Position numbers and translations under genes: made by a program
The notes under the pieces: model-generated
Told to the model about the DNA's origin: nothing
The model's database searches: none
Seen by the model: the letters and a program-made list of their open reading frames with translations, nothing else
Shown here: positions 1 through 11,104 of the stretch, in pieces
Numbering within the stretch: position 1 is the stretch's first letter
Layout of the letters: every line of letters begins with the position of its first letter
NCBI RefSeq assembly: GCF_949987515.2
Contig: NC_082697.1
Span: 27,783,730 to 27,847,729 of the forward strand
From: Delphinus delphis
Lineage: Eukaryota > Chordata > Mammalia > Artiodactyla > Delphinidae
Length of the DNA: 64,000 bases
Direction of reading: 5' to 3'

Positions 1-104
1 CATTAAAAAAATTAACGCATACTTATTCAGCATGTTGTCTGCAGCTACAATTCAAGTAAAGGTCACTAAAATAAATGTTCTTCATGTGGTGTTTACTGAG
101 CATT
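1..104. other. Left-edge sequence, unassigned
   Basis: About 100 bp of AT-rich sequence before the first L1 poly(T). No gene or repeat family is recognised. Confidence 0.4.
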
Positions 105-1398
105 TTTTTTTTTTTACATCTTTATTGGAGTATAATTGCTTTACAATGGTGTGTTAGTTTCTGCTTTATAACAAAGTGAATCAGTTATACATATACATAT
201 GTTCCCATATCTCTTCCCTCTTGCGACTCCCTCCCTCCCACCCTCCCTATCCCACCCCTCTAGGTGGTCACAAAGCACGGAGCTGATCTCCCTGTGCTAT
301 GCAGCTGCTTTCCAGTAGCTATCTATTTTATGTTTGGTAGTGTATATATGTCCATGCCACTCTCTCACTTTGTCACAGCTTACCCTTCCCCCTCCCCATA
401 TCCTCAATTCCATTCTCTAGTAGGTCTGTGTCTTTATTCCTGTCTTACCCCTAGGTTCTTCATGACATTTTTTTTCCTTAAATTCCATATATATGTGTTA
501 GCATAGGGTATTTGTCTCTCTCTTTCTGACTTACTTCACTCTGTATGACAGACTCTAGGTCCATCCACCTCATTACAAATAGCTCAATTTCGTTTCTTTT
601 TATGGCTGAGTAATATTCCATTGTATATATGTACCACATCTTCTTTATGCATTCATCTGATGATGGACACTTAGGTTGTTTCCATCTCCGGGCTATTGTA
701 AATAGAGCTGCAATGAACATTTTGGTACATGACTCTTTTTGAATTATGGTTTTCTCAGGGTATGGGCCCAGTAGTGGGATTGCTGGGTCATATGGTAGTT
801 CTATTTGTAGTTTTTTAAAGAACCTCCATACTGTTCTCCATAGTGGCTGTACCTATTCACATTCCCACCAGCAGTGCAAGAGGGTTCCCTCTTCTCCACA
901 CCCTCTCCAGCATTTATTGTTTCTAGATTTTTTGATGATGGCCATTCTGACTGGTGTGAGATGATATCTCATTGTAGTTTTGATTTGCATTTCTCTAATG
1001 ATTAGTGATGTTGAGCATTCTTTCATGTGTTTGTTGGCAGTCTGTATATCTTCTTTGGAGAAATGTCTATTTAGGCCTTCTGCCCATTTTTGGATTGGGT
1101 TGTTTGTTTTTTTGTTATTGAGCTGCATGAGCTGGTTGTAAATTTTGGAGATTAATCCTTTGTCAGTTGCTTCATTTGCAAATATTTTCTCCCATTCTGA
1201 GGGTTGTCTTTTGGTCTTGTTTATGGTTTCCTTTGCTGTGCAAAAGCTTTGCAGTTTCATTAGGTCCCATTTGTTTATTTTTATTTCCATTTCTCTAGGA
1301 GGTGGGTCAAAAAGGATCTTGCTGTGGTTTATGTCATAGAGTGTTCTGCCTATGTTTTCCTCTAAGAGTTTGATAGTTTCTGGCCTTTTTTTGTTGGT
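103..1398 (-). mobile_element. L1, 5'-truncated, minus strand (3' UTR plus ORF2 C-terminus)
   Basis: The T-run at 103-115 is the poly(A) tail on the minus strand. Beyond it come the cetartiodactyl-type L1 3' UTR and the ORF2 C-terminal region. The latter includes [20 protein letters not shown], which corresponds to the Cys-rich C-terminal domain, and the upstream [20 protein letters not shown]. The ORF2 part stays open for about 187 codons, so this is a fairly young copy. It is truncated at about 1398. Confidence 0.92.
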
Positions 1399-1404
1399 AA
1401 GAAA

Positions 1405-2188
1405 ACAAACCAACAAAAAAATCTACAAACAATAAATGCTGGAGAGGGTGTGAAGAAAAGGGAACCCTCATGCATTTTTGGTGGAAATGTAAATTGATAC
1501 AGCCACAATGGAGAACAGTATGGAGGTTCCTTAAAAAACTAAAAATAGAAATATCATATGACCTAGCAATCCCTCTACTGGGCATATACCCAGAGAAAAC
1601 CATAATTCAAAGACACATGCACCCCAATGTTCATTACAGCACTATTTACAATAGGCAGGACATGGAACACAACCTAAATGTCCATCAACAGAGGAATGGA
1701 TAAAGAAGATGGAATATTACTCAGCCATAAAAAGGAATGAAATTGGGTCATTTGTAGAGATATGGATGGATCTAGAGACTGTCATACAGAGTGAAGTAAG
1801 TCAGAAAGAGAAAAACAAGTATCATATATTAACACATATATGTGGAATCTGAAAAAATTGGTATAGACGACCTTATTTACAAAGCAGAAATACAGACATG
1901 GATGTAGAGAACAAACGTATGGATACCAAGGGGAAGGAGGGAGTGGGATGAATTGGGAGATTGGGATTGACATATATACACTACTGATACTATGTATAAA
2001 ATAGATGGCTAATGAGAACCTACTGTATAGCACAGAGAACTCTACTCAGTGTTCTGTGGTGACCTAAATGAGAAGGAAATCCAAAAAAGAGGGGATATAT
2101 GTATACATATAGCTAATTCACTTTGCTGTACAGTATAAACTAACACAATATTGTAAAGCAACTATACTCTAATTATAAAAACAAAAAA
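1405..2188 (+). mobile_element. L1 3' end, plus strand
   Basis: Starts at AAATCTACAAACAATAAATG (the KSTNNKCW region of ORF2) and runs through the ORF2 end and 3' UTR to an A-rich tail at about 2174-2188. It has an internal stop within [11 protein letters not shown]. It is head to head with the preceding L1, so the two 3' parts form an inverted repeat. Confidence 0.9.
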
Positions 2189-2920
2189 CATGCACTTATC
2201 ATATGACCCAGGCCTAGACATTTATCTTAGAGAAGAAACTTTTATTCACACAAAAACTATACACAGGGCTTCCCTGGTGGCACAGTGGTTGAGAGTCCGC
2301 CTGCTGATGCAGGGGACACGGGTTCATGCCCCAGTCCGGGAAGATCCCACATGCCGCGGAGCGGCTAGGCCCGTGAGCCATGGCCACTGAGCCTGTGCGT
2401 CCGGAGCCTGTGCTCTGCAACGGGAGAGGCCACAACAGTGAGAGGCCCACATACCGCAAAAAAAAAACCCAAAAAAACTATACACAGGTATAAGTAGCAT
2501 CTTTATTTATAATTGTCAAAAGCTGGAAACAACTTAAATGTCCTTCAGAGGGTAAATGGATAAATAAACTGTGGTATATCCAGACAACAGAACACTACTT
2601 AGCAATACATAGGATTGAACCACTGACACTTGCTACAATTTGTACTAAGCTCAAAGACACACCCAGTGAAAGAAGCCAGTCTCAAAAAGGTTACATACTA
2701 TGTAATTCCATTTGTATGACGTTCTTAAAAAGATAAAACTATAGTCATGTAGAAGAGTACTTGCCAGGAGTTAGAATGGGGGAAGGGTGTGCCTACTAAG
2801 GGATAGTACAACATAGTTTTTTTGTATCCTAGTTCTGGTGGTGGTTACAGGAATCTATACATGTAAAATTCATAGAACTGTGCACCAAAATTAAAAAGTC
2901 AATTTTTTCTGTGTGCTGAT
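2189..2920 (+). mobile_element. Older L1 (L1M-type) 3' end, split by a SINE
   Basis: CACTTATCATATGACCCAGG through AAATGGATAAATAAACTGTG resembles the 3' part of an ancient mammalian L1. It resumes after the SINE at 2268-2473. It is more diverged than the neighbouring L1s and contains no open frame of note. Confidence 0.75.
2268..2473 (+). mobile_element. CHR-type tRNA-derived SINE
   Basis: Head GGCTTCCCTGGTGGCACAGT, internal GTTCATGCCCCAGTCC (degenerate B box), body ending in GAGGCCCACATACCGC and an A-rich tail. It is flanked by a target-site duplication AAAACTATACACAG (about 2254-2267 and 2474-2487). It is inserted into the older L1. Confidence 0.92.
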
Positions 2921-3164
2921 TAAGAATTAAAGGAAATTTATAAAAAGGCAATTTTGACATTTAAAACTTATAGTTAATACTTTCAAAGGGGTCATTTAGA
3001 ATTTAGTCTGTAGCATAATTCCAGATACAATAGTATTTTAGACAGTCCCACAGGCTTCATTTTATAGCACACTATGGAGCTCACAGAACATTACATGAAA
3101 ATTTCTTAACTTAAACTTCAACTAAGAAAAAAGAAAAAGAATGGATGTAATATCAAAAATGCTC
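2921..3164. other. Unassigned AT-rich spacer between L1 fragments
   Basis: No gene or recognisable repeat. Confidence 0.4.
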
Positions 3165-3385
3165 AGTACTCCCTGACTTCAGACAATACTACAAAGCTGC
3201 AGTAATCAAGACAGCATGGTACTGGCACAAAAACAGAAAGATAGATCAATGGAACAGGATAGAAAGCCCAGAGATAAACCCACGCACATATGGTCACCTT
3301 ATCTTTGATAAAGGAGGCAGGAATGTACAGTGGAGAAAGGACAGCCTCTTCAATAAGTGGTGCGGGGAAAATTGGACAGATCCCC
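3165..3385 (+). mobile_element. L1 ORF2 internal fragment, plus strand
   Basis: CCCTGACTTCAGACAATACT through GGGGAAAATTGGACAGAT corresponds to the L1 ORF2 region [20 protein letters not shown] to [11 protein letters not shown]. It is short, has no 3' end, and ends abruptly at a minus-strand L1 piece. Confidence 0.85.
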
Positions 3386-3392
3386 TAGGATC

Positions 3393-3898
3393 TTCATAAC
3401 CAATTTTTTTTGCCTTAGATTCCATATATATGTGTTAGCATACGGTATTTGTTTTTCTCTTTCTGACTTACTTCACTCTGTATGACAGACTCTAGGTCCA
3501 TCCACCTCACTAAAAACAACTCAATTTTGTTTCTTTGCATGGCTGAGTAATATTTCATTGTATATATGTGCCACATCTTCTTTATCCATTCATCTTCTTT
3601 ATCCATTCATCTGTTGATGGACACTTAGGTTGCTTCCATGTCCTGGCTATTGTAAATAGAGCTTCAGTGAACATTGTGGTACATGACTCTTTTTGAATAA
3701 TGGTTTTCTCAGGGTATATGACCAGTAGTGGGATTGCTGGGTAGTATGGTAGTTTTATTTTTAGTTTTTTAAGGAACCTCCATACTGTTCTCCATAGTGG
3801 CTGTATCAGTTTACATTCCCACCAACAGTGCAAGCGGGTTCCCTTTTCTCCACACCCTCTCCAGCATTTATTTGTAGATTTTTTGATACCTCATTGTA
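3393..3898 (-). mobile_element. L1 3' fragment, minus strand, interrupted
   Basis: L1 3' UTR and ORF2 C-terminus in reverse (Cys-rich [20 protein letters not shown]). An internal duplication of 'CTTCTTTATCCATTCATC' lies near 3579-3611. A deletion around 3872-3885 brings GATTTTTTGA next to TACCTCATTG. The next L1's T-run abuts it at 3899. Confidence 0.88.
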
Positions 3899-4289
3899 GT
3901 TTTTTTTTTTTAATTTTTGAATTTTATTACTTTTTTATACAGCAAGTTCTTATTAGTTACCCATTTTACACATATTACTGTATATATGTCAATCCCAATC
4001 TCCCAATCCATCACACCACTGCCATCTTCCGCCCCACCACTTTCCCCCTTGGTGTCCATACGTTTTCTCTCTATATCTGTGTCTTTATTTCTGCCCTGAA
4101 AACCGATTCATCTGTACCATTTTTCTAGGTTCCACATATATGCGTAAATATATGATATTTGTTTTTTTCTTTCTGCCTTACTTCACTCTGTATGACAGTC
4201 TCTAGATCCATCCACGTCTCTACAAATGACCCAATTTCGTTCCTTTTTATGGCTGAGTAATATTCCATTGTATACATGTACCAAATCTT

Positions 4290-7200
4290 TTTATCCATTT
4301 GTCTGTCGATGGGCATTTAGGTTGCTTCCATGACCTGGTTTTGTAAACAGTGCTGCAATAAACATTGGGGTACATGTGTCTTTTCGAATTATGGTTTTCT
4401 CTGGATATATGCCAAGTATTGGGATTGCTGGGTCATATGGTAATTCTATTTTTAGTTTTTTAAGGAACCTCCATACTGTTCTCCATAGTGGCTGTGTCAA
4501 TTTACATTCCCACCAACAGTGCATGAGGGTTCCCGTTTCTCCACACCCTCTCCAGCATTTGTTGTTTGTAGATTTTCTGATGATGCCCATTCTAACTGGT
4601 GGGAGGTGATACCTCATTGTAGTTTTGATTTTCAGTTCTCTAATAATTAGTGATGTTGAGCAGCTTTTCATGTGCTTCTTGACCATCTGTATGTCTTCTT
4701 TGGAGAAATGTCCATTTAGGTCTTCTGCCCATTTTTGGATTGGGTTATTATTTTTTTAATATTCAGCTGCATGAGCTGTTTATATATTTTGGAGATTACT
4801 CCTTTGTCCCTTGATTCGTTTGCAAATATTTTCTCCCATTCTGAGTGTTGTCTTTTCATCTTCTTTGTAGTTTCCTTTGCTTTGAAAAAGCTTTTAAGTT
4901 TCATTAGGTCCTATTTGTTTATTTTTGTTTTTATTTCCATTACTCTAGGAGGTAGATCAAAAAAGATCTTGCTGTGATTTATGTCAAAGAGTGTTCTTCC
5001 TATGTTTTCCTCTAAGAGTTTTATAGTGTCTGGTCTTATATTTAGGTCTCGAATCCATTTTGAGTTTATTTTTGTGTATGGTGTTAGGGAGTGTTCTAAT
5101 TTCATTCTTTTACATTTAGCTGTCCAGTTTTCCCAGCAGCACTTATTGAAGAGACTGTCTTTTCTCCATTGTATATCCTTGCCTCCTTTGTCATAGAGTA
5201 GTTGACCATAGGTGTGTGGGTTTATCTCTGGGCTTTCTATCCTGTTCCATTGATCTATATTTCTGTTTTGGTGCCAGTACCATATTGTCTTGATTACTGT
5301 AGCTTTGTAGTATAGTCTGAAGTCAGGGAGTCTATTCTTCCAGCTCCATTTTTTTCCCTCAAGACTGCTTTGGCTACTCGGGGTCTTTTGTGTCTCCATA
5401 CAAATTTTAAGATTTTTTGTTCTAGTTCTGTAAAATATGTCATTGCTAATTTTGTAGGGATTGCACTGAATCTGTAGATTGCTTTGGGTAGTATAGTCAT
5501 TTTCACAATATTGATTCTTCCAATCCAACAACATGGTATATTCCTCCATCTGTTGGCATCATCTTTAATTTCTTTCAGCAGTGTCTCATAGTTTTCTGCA
5601 TACAGGTCTTTTTGTCTCCCTAAGTAGGTTTATTCCTAGGTATTTTATTCTTTTTGTTGCAATGGTAAATGGGAGTGTTTCTGTAATTTCTCTTTTAGAT
5701 TTTTCATCATTAGTGTATAGGAATGCAAGAGATTTCTGTGCATTAATTTTGTATACTGCATCTTTACCAAAATCATTCATTAGCTTTAGTAGTTTTCTGG
5801 TGGCATCTTTAGGATTCTTTATGTAATGTCATGTCATCTGCAAACAGTGACAGTTTTACTTTTTCTTTTCCAATTTGTATCCCTTTTATTTCTTTTTCTT
5901 CTCTGATTGCCGTGGCTAGGACTTCCAAAACTATGTTGAATAATAGAGGCGAGAGAGGACATCCTTGTCTTGTTCCTCATATTAGAGGAAATGCTTTCAG
6001 TTTTTCACCATTGAGAATGATATTTGCTGTGGGTTTGTCATATATGGCCTTTATTATGTTGAGGTAGGTTCCCTCTATGCCCACTTTCTGGAGATTTTTT
6101 TTTATCATAAATGGGTGTTGAATTTTATCAAAAGCTTTTTCTGCATCTATTGAAATGATCATATGGTTTTTATTCTTCAATTTGTTAATATGGTGTATCA
6201 CATTGATTGATTTGCATGTATTGAAGAATCCTTGAATCCCTGGGATAAATCCCACTTGGTCATGGTATTTGATCCTTTTAATGTGTTGTTGGATTCTGTG
6301 TGCTAGTATTTCGTTAAGGATTTTTGCATCTATATTCGTCAGTGATATTGGTCTATAATTTTCTTTTTTTGTAGTATCTTTGTCTGGTTTTGCCATCAGG
6401 TGATGGTGGCCTCATAGAATGAGTTTGGGAGTGTTCCTTCCTCCACAATTTTTTGGAAGAGTTTGAGAATGATGGGTGTTAGCTCTTCTCTAAATGTTTG
6501 ATAGATTTCACCTGTGAAGCCATTTGGTGCTGGACTTTTGTTTGTTGGAAGATTTTTAATCACAGTTTCAATTTCATTACTTGTGATTGGTCTGTTCACA
6601 TTTTCTATTTCTTCCTGGTTCAGTCTTGGAAGGTTATACCTTTCTAAGAATTTGTCCATTTCTTCCAAGTTGTCCATTTCATTGGCCTAGAGTTGCTTGC
6701 AGTAGTCTCTTAGGATGTTTTGTATTTCTGTGGTGTCTGTTGTAACTTCTCCTTTTTCATTTCTAATTTTATTGATATGAGTCCTCTCCCTCTTTTTCTT
6801 GATGAGTCTGGCTAATGGTTGATCAATTTTGTTTATCTTCTCAAAGAGCCAGCTTTTAGTTTTATTGATCTTTGCTACTGTTTTCTTTGTTTCTATTTCA
6901 TTTATTTCTGCTCTGATCTTTATGATTTATTCCTCCTACTAACTTTGGGTTTTGTTTGTTCTTCATTCTCTTGTTCCTTTAGATGTAAGGTTAGTTTGTT
7001 TATTTGAGATGTTTCTTGTTTCTTCAGGTAAGCTTGTATTTCTGTAAACTTCCCTCTTAAAACTGCTTTTACTGCATCCCATAGGTTTTGGATCATTGTG
7101 TTTTTCTTGTAATTTGTCTCTAGGTATTTTTTGATTTCCTCTTTGACTTCTTCAGTGATCTCTTGGTTATTTAGTAACGTAGTGTTTAGCCTCCATGTGT

Positions 7201-7915
7201 TTGTGCGGTTTTTACATTTTTTCCTGTAATTGATTTCTAATCTCATAGTGCTATGGTCAGAAATGATGCTTGATATGATTTCAATTTTTTAAAATTTACT
7301 GAGGCTTGACTTGTGACCCAAGATGTGATCTAATCTGGAGAATGTTCCGTGTGCACTTGAGAAGAAAATGTAATCTGCTGGTTTGGGATGGAATGTCCTA
7401 TAAATATCAATTAAATCTATCTGGTCTATTGTGTCATTTAAAGCTTGTGTTTCCTTATTTATTTTCTGTTTGGATGATCTGTCCATTGATGTAAGTGAGG
7501 TGTTAAAGTCCCCCACTATTATTGTGTTACTGTTGATACTCTTTTATAGCTGTTAGCAGTTGCTTTATGTATTGAGGTGTTCTTATGTTGGGTGCATATA
7601 TATTTATAATTGTTATATCTTCTTCTTGCATTGATCCCTTGATCAATATGTAGTGTCCTTCCTTGTCTCTTGGAACATTCTTTATTTTAAAGTCTATTTT
7701 ATCTGGTATGAGTATTGCTACTCCAGCTTTCTTTTGATTTCCATTTGCATGGAATATCTTTTTCCATCTCCTCACTTTCAGTGTGTTTGTGTCCCTAGGT
7801 CTGAAGTGGGTCTCTTGTAGATAGTATATATATGGGTCTTGTTTTTGTATCCATTCAGGGAGCCTGTGTCTTTTGTTTGGAGCATTTAATCTATTCTCGT
7901 TTAAGGTAATTATTG
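4290..7915 (-). pseudogene. L1 ORF2 remnant (endonuclease-reverse transcriptase)
   Basis: Target-primed reverse transcription enzyme of L1. Domains in order: APE-like endonuclease (about 7915-7290), middle region, reverse transcriptase (about 6680-5580, FADD motif kept), and Cys-rich C-terminus (about 4690-4450). The frame is broken into at least eight pieces, so it is inactive. Confidence 0.9.
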
Positions 7916-7948
7916 ATATGTATGTTCCTATTACAATTTTCTTAATTT

Positions 7949-8990
7949 TTAGGGGTTTGTTTTTGTAGGTCCTTTTCTTCTCTTGTGTTTCCTACTTAGT
8001 GAAGTTCCTTTAGCATTTTTTTGTAGAGCTGGTTTGGTGGTGCTGAATTCTCTTAGCTTTTGCTTGTCTGTAAAGCTTTTGATTTCTCCCTTGAATCTGA
8101 ATGAGATCCTTGCCGTGTAGAGTAATTTTGGTTGTAGGTTCTTCCCTTTCATCACTTTAAATATATCATGGCAATCCCTTCTGCCTTGTAGAGTTTCTGC
8201 TGAGAAATCAGCTGTTAACCTTATGGAGTTTCCTTGTACGTTATTTGTCATTTTTCCCTTGCTGCTTTCAATAAGTTTTCTTTGTCTTTAATTTTTGCTA
8301 ATTTGATTACTATATGTCTCGGCGTGTTTCTCCTTGAGTTTATCCTGCCTGGGAATCTCTGAGCTTCCTGGACTTGGGTGGCTAGTTCCTTTCCCACATT
8401 AGGGAAGTTTTCGACTACAATCTCTTCAAATATTTTCTCAGGTACTTTCTCTCTCTCTCTTCTCCTTCTGGACCCCTATAAAGCAAATGTTTTTGCGTCT
8501 AATGTTGTCCCAGAGGTCTCTTAGGCTGTCCTCATTTCTTTTCATTCTTTTTTCTTTATTGTGTTCCACGACAGTGAATTCCACCTTTCTCTCTTCCAGG
8601 TCACTTATCCATTCTTCTGCCTCAGTTATTCTGCTGTTGCTTCCTTCTAGTCTGTTTTTCATTTCAGTTATTTTATTGTTCATCTCTGTCTGTTCTTTAA
8701 TTCTACTAGGTGTTTGTTCTTTAATTCTTCTAGGCCTTTGTTAAACATTTCTTGCATCTTCTCGATCTTTGCCTCCATTCTTTTTCCAAGGTCCTGGATC
8801 ATCTTCACTATCATTATTCTGAATTATTTTTCTGGAAGGTTGCCCATCTCCACTTCATTTAGTTGTTTTTCTGGGGTTTTATCTTGTTCCTTCATCTGGT
8901 ACATAGCCCTCTGCCTTTTCATCTTGTGTACCTTTCTGTGAATGTGTTTTTTGTTCCACACGCTGCAGGATTGTAGCCCTTCTTGCTTCT
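7949..8990 (-). pseudogene. L1 ORF1 remnant
   Basis: RNA-binding ORF1 protein remnant. Conserved stretches such as SLRDLWDNIRRKNICFIG and FKVMKGKNLQPKLLYTAR are readable in separate frames. Stops at about 8824 and 8251 break it. The C-terminus continues with a basic KHKRRKGPTKTNP. Confidence 0.85.
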
Positions 8991-9903
8991 CCTGTCTGCC
9001 CTCTGGTGGATGAGGCATTCTAAGAGGCTTGTGCAAGTTTCCTTATAGGATGGACTGGTTGTGGGTCTAGCTGGGTGTTGCTCTGATGGGCAGTGCTCAA
9101 AACTTTAATCTGCTTGTCTGCTGGTGGGTGGGGCTGGGTTACCTCCCTGTTGGTTGTTTGGCCTGAGGCGACCCAACACTGAAGCCTACCTGGGCTCTTT
9201 GGTGGGGCTAATGGCGGACTCTGGGAGGGCTCACGCCAAGGAGTACTTCCCAGAAGTTCTGCTGCCAGTGTCCTTGTCCTAACGGTGAGCCACAGCCACC
9301 CCCTGCCTCTGCAGGAGACCCTCCAACACTAGTAGGTAGGTCTGGTTCGGCCTCCTTTGGGATTACTGCTCCTTCCCCTGGGTCCCAACACGCACACTAC
9401 TTTGTGTGTGTCCTCCAAGAGTGGAGTCTCTGTTTCCCCCAGTCCTGTTGAAGTCCTGCAAGCAAATCCCACTAGGCTTCAAAGTCTGATCCTCTAGGAA
9501 TTCCTCCTCCCGTTGCTGGACCCCCAGGTTGGGAAGCCTGACGTGGGGCTCAGAACCTTCACTCCAGTGGGTGGACTTCTGTGGTATACGTGTTCTCCAG
9601 TTCGCGAGTCACCCACCCAGCAGTTATGGGAATTGATTTTATTGTGATTGCGCCCCTCCTACCATCTCATTGTGGCTCCTTCTTTGTCTTTGGATATGGG
9701 GCATCTTTGTTAGTGAGTTCCAGTGTCTTCCTGTCAATGATTGTTCAGCAGTTAGTTGTGATTCTGGTGCTCTCGCAAGAGGGAGTCCAGTTTTATATAT
9801 TTTTTTAATGAGTGTATGTTGAAACTTGTTAAATGCTTTTTCTGAATTGATTAGATACTGAGGTTTTTCTCTAGACTATTAAATATTACACCAACCAAGT
9901 TTT

Positions 9904-10233
9904 TTATTTTTTTGGCTGTGTTGGGTCTTCGTTGCTGTGCGTGGGCTTTCTCTAGTTGTGACTAGTGGGAGCTACTCTTCGTTGCAGTGCACAGACTTCT
10001 CCTTGTCCTGGCTTCTCGTGTTGCAGAGCACAGGCTCTAGGTGCGGGGGCTTCAGTAGTTGTGGTATGCAGGCTCAGTAGTTGTGGCCCTTGGGCCCTAG
10101 AGCGCAGGCTCAGTAGTTGTGGTGCGTGGGCTTTTTTGCTCTGCGGCATGTGGGATCTTCCTGGTCCAGGGCTCAAACCCATGTCCCCTGCATTGGCAGG
10201 CAGATTCTTAACCACTGCACCACCAGGGAAGCC
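9904..10233 (-). mobile_element. CHR-1-like tRNA-derived SINE, minus strand
   Basis: On the minus strand it starts GGGCTTCCCTGGTGGTGCAG and ends in CCAAAAAAATAAA. It is longer (330 bp) than the other SINEs in the window, with repeated CACAACTACTGAGCC-like units. It is flanked by a perfect 15-bp duplication CACCAACCAAGTTTT (9889-9903 and 10234-10248). Confidence 0.92.
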
Positions 10234-10347
10234 CACCAACCAAGTTTTGAATTTTTAACCAGCTTTATATATCCAGGATAAACTCTACTTGGTCATGGTA
10301 TATTATTTCTTTTATGTATCATTGGATTCAATTTGCTAATATAGTTT

Positions 10348-11104
10348 AACAGCTTTACTGAGATATAATTCACATATGATAAAAGTTTTAAAGTGTTAAA
10401 AAACCCTTTTATAAAGTGTTAAATTCATGGTTTTTCATATATTCACAGTATTATGCAACCAATACCATGATCTCATTTTAGAACATTTTAATCATTCATA
10501 TAGCAACCCCATACTCATAAGCAATGACTCTTCACTCCCTCCTTCCCCACAGCTCCTGGCAACAAGTAATCCACTTTCTGTCACTCGTATAATATATGGC
10601 TTTTTGTTTCTGGCTTTTTTTCACTTGGCATAATGTTCATTTATGTTGTAGAATATATCTGTACCTCATTCCTTTTAATGGTCAAATCAATATTCCATTA
10701 TATGGATATGCATTTTGTTTATCCATTCATCTGTTGCTAGACATATGAGTCGTTTCCATTTTTTGACTCTAATGAATAATGTTGCTGTGAACAACAGTTT
10801 ATAATTTTTTGTGTATACATGTTTTCATCTTTCCTGGATGTATATGTAGGGGTGGAATTGCTGGGTCATATGATAATTCTATGTTTAACTTTTTAAGGAA
10901 TTGTCAAGCTGTTTTCCAAAGTACCTGTGCCATTTTAAATTTCCACCAACAATATATGAGAGTTCCAATTTCTCTATATCTTTGCCAACACTTGCTATTG
11001 CCCCTTTTTTGATTATAGTTATCCTAGTGGGTATAAAATAATATCTCATGGTGTTGATTTGCATTTTCCTAATAACTAATGATGTTGATCATCTTTTCAC
11101 ATAG
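10348..11104 (-). mobile_element. L1 3' end, minus strand, inserted in an older L1
   Basis: TTTAACAGCTTTACTGAGAT is the typical reverse L1 3' UTR start. It continues through the ORF2 C-terminus (reverse) to about 11,104. It is flanked by TTTGCTAATAT / TTTGCTAGTAT, a probable target duplication with one mismatch. Confidence 0.8.

Larger units (their letters stand above)
3899..9800 (-). mobile_element. Nearly full-length L1, minus strand, inactivated
   Basis: The T-run at 3899-3912 is the tail. The 3' UTR runs to about 4280, ORF2 from about 4290 up to about 7915, ORF1 from about 7950 to about 8990, and a GC-richer 5' UTR to about 9800. ORF2 shows the endonuclease (AGVAILIPDKIDFKIK; GDFNTSLTSMDRSS; SRLDHILGHKSSLSKF), the reverse transcriptase (FADD at 5833-5844 on the minus strand; KINAQKSLAFLYTN) and the Cys-rich C-terminus ([20 protein letters not shown]). 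ORF1 shows a coiled coil and RLTADFSAETLQGRRD. Many stops and frameshifts break both frames, so it cannot move. Confidence 0.93.

Noticed and set aside
103..2188. Single L1 with a 5' inversion (twin priming)
   Set aside because: Both halves carry a 3' UTR and tail, so two separate L1 3' ends are needed.
2268..2473. Functional tRNA gene
   Set aside because: The tRNA-like head belongs to a SINE with an A tail and target duplication.
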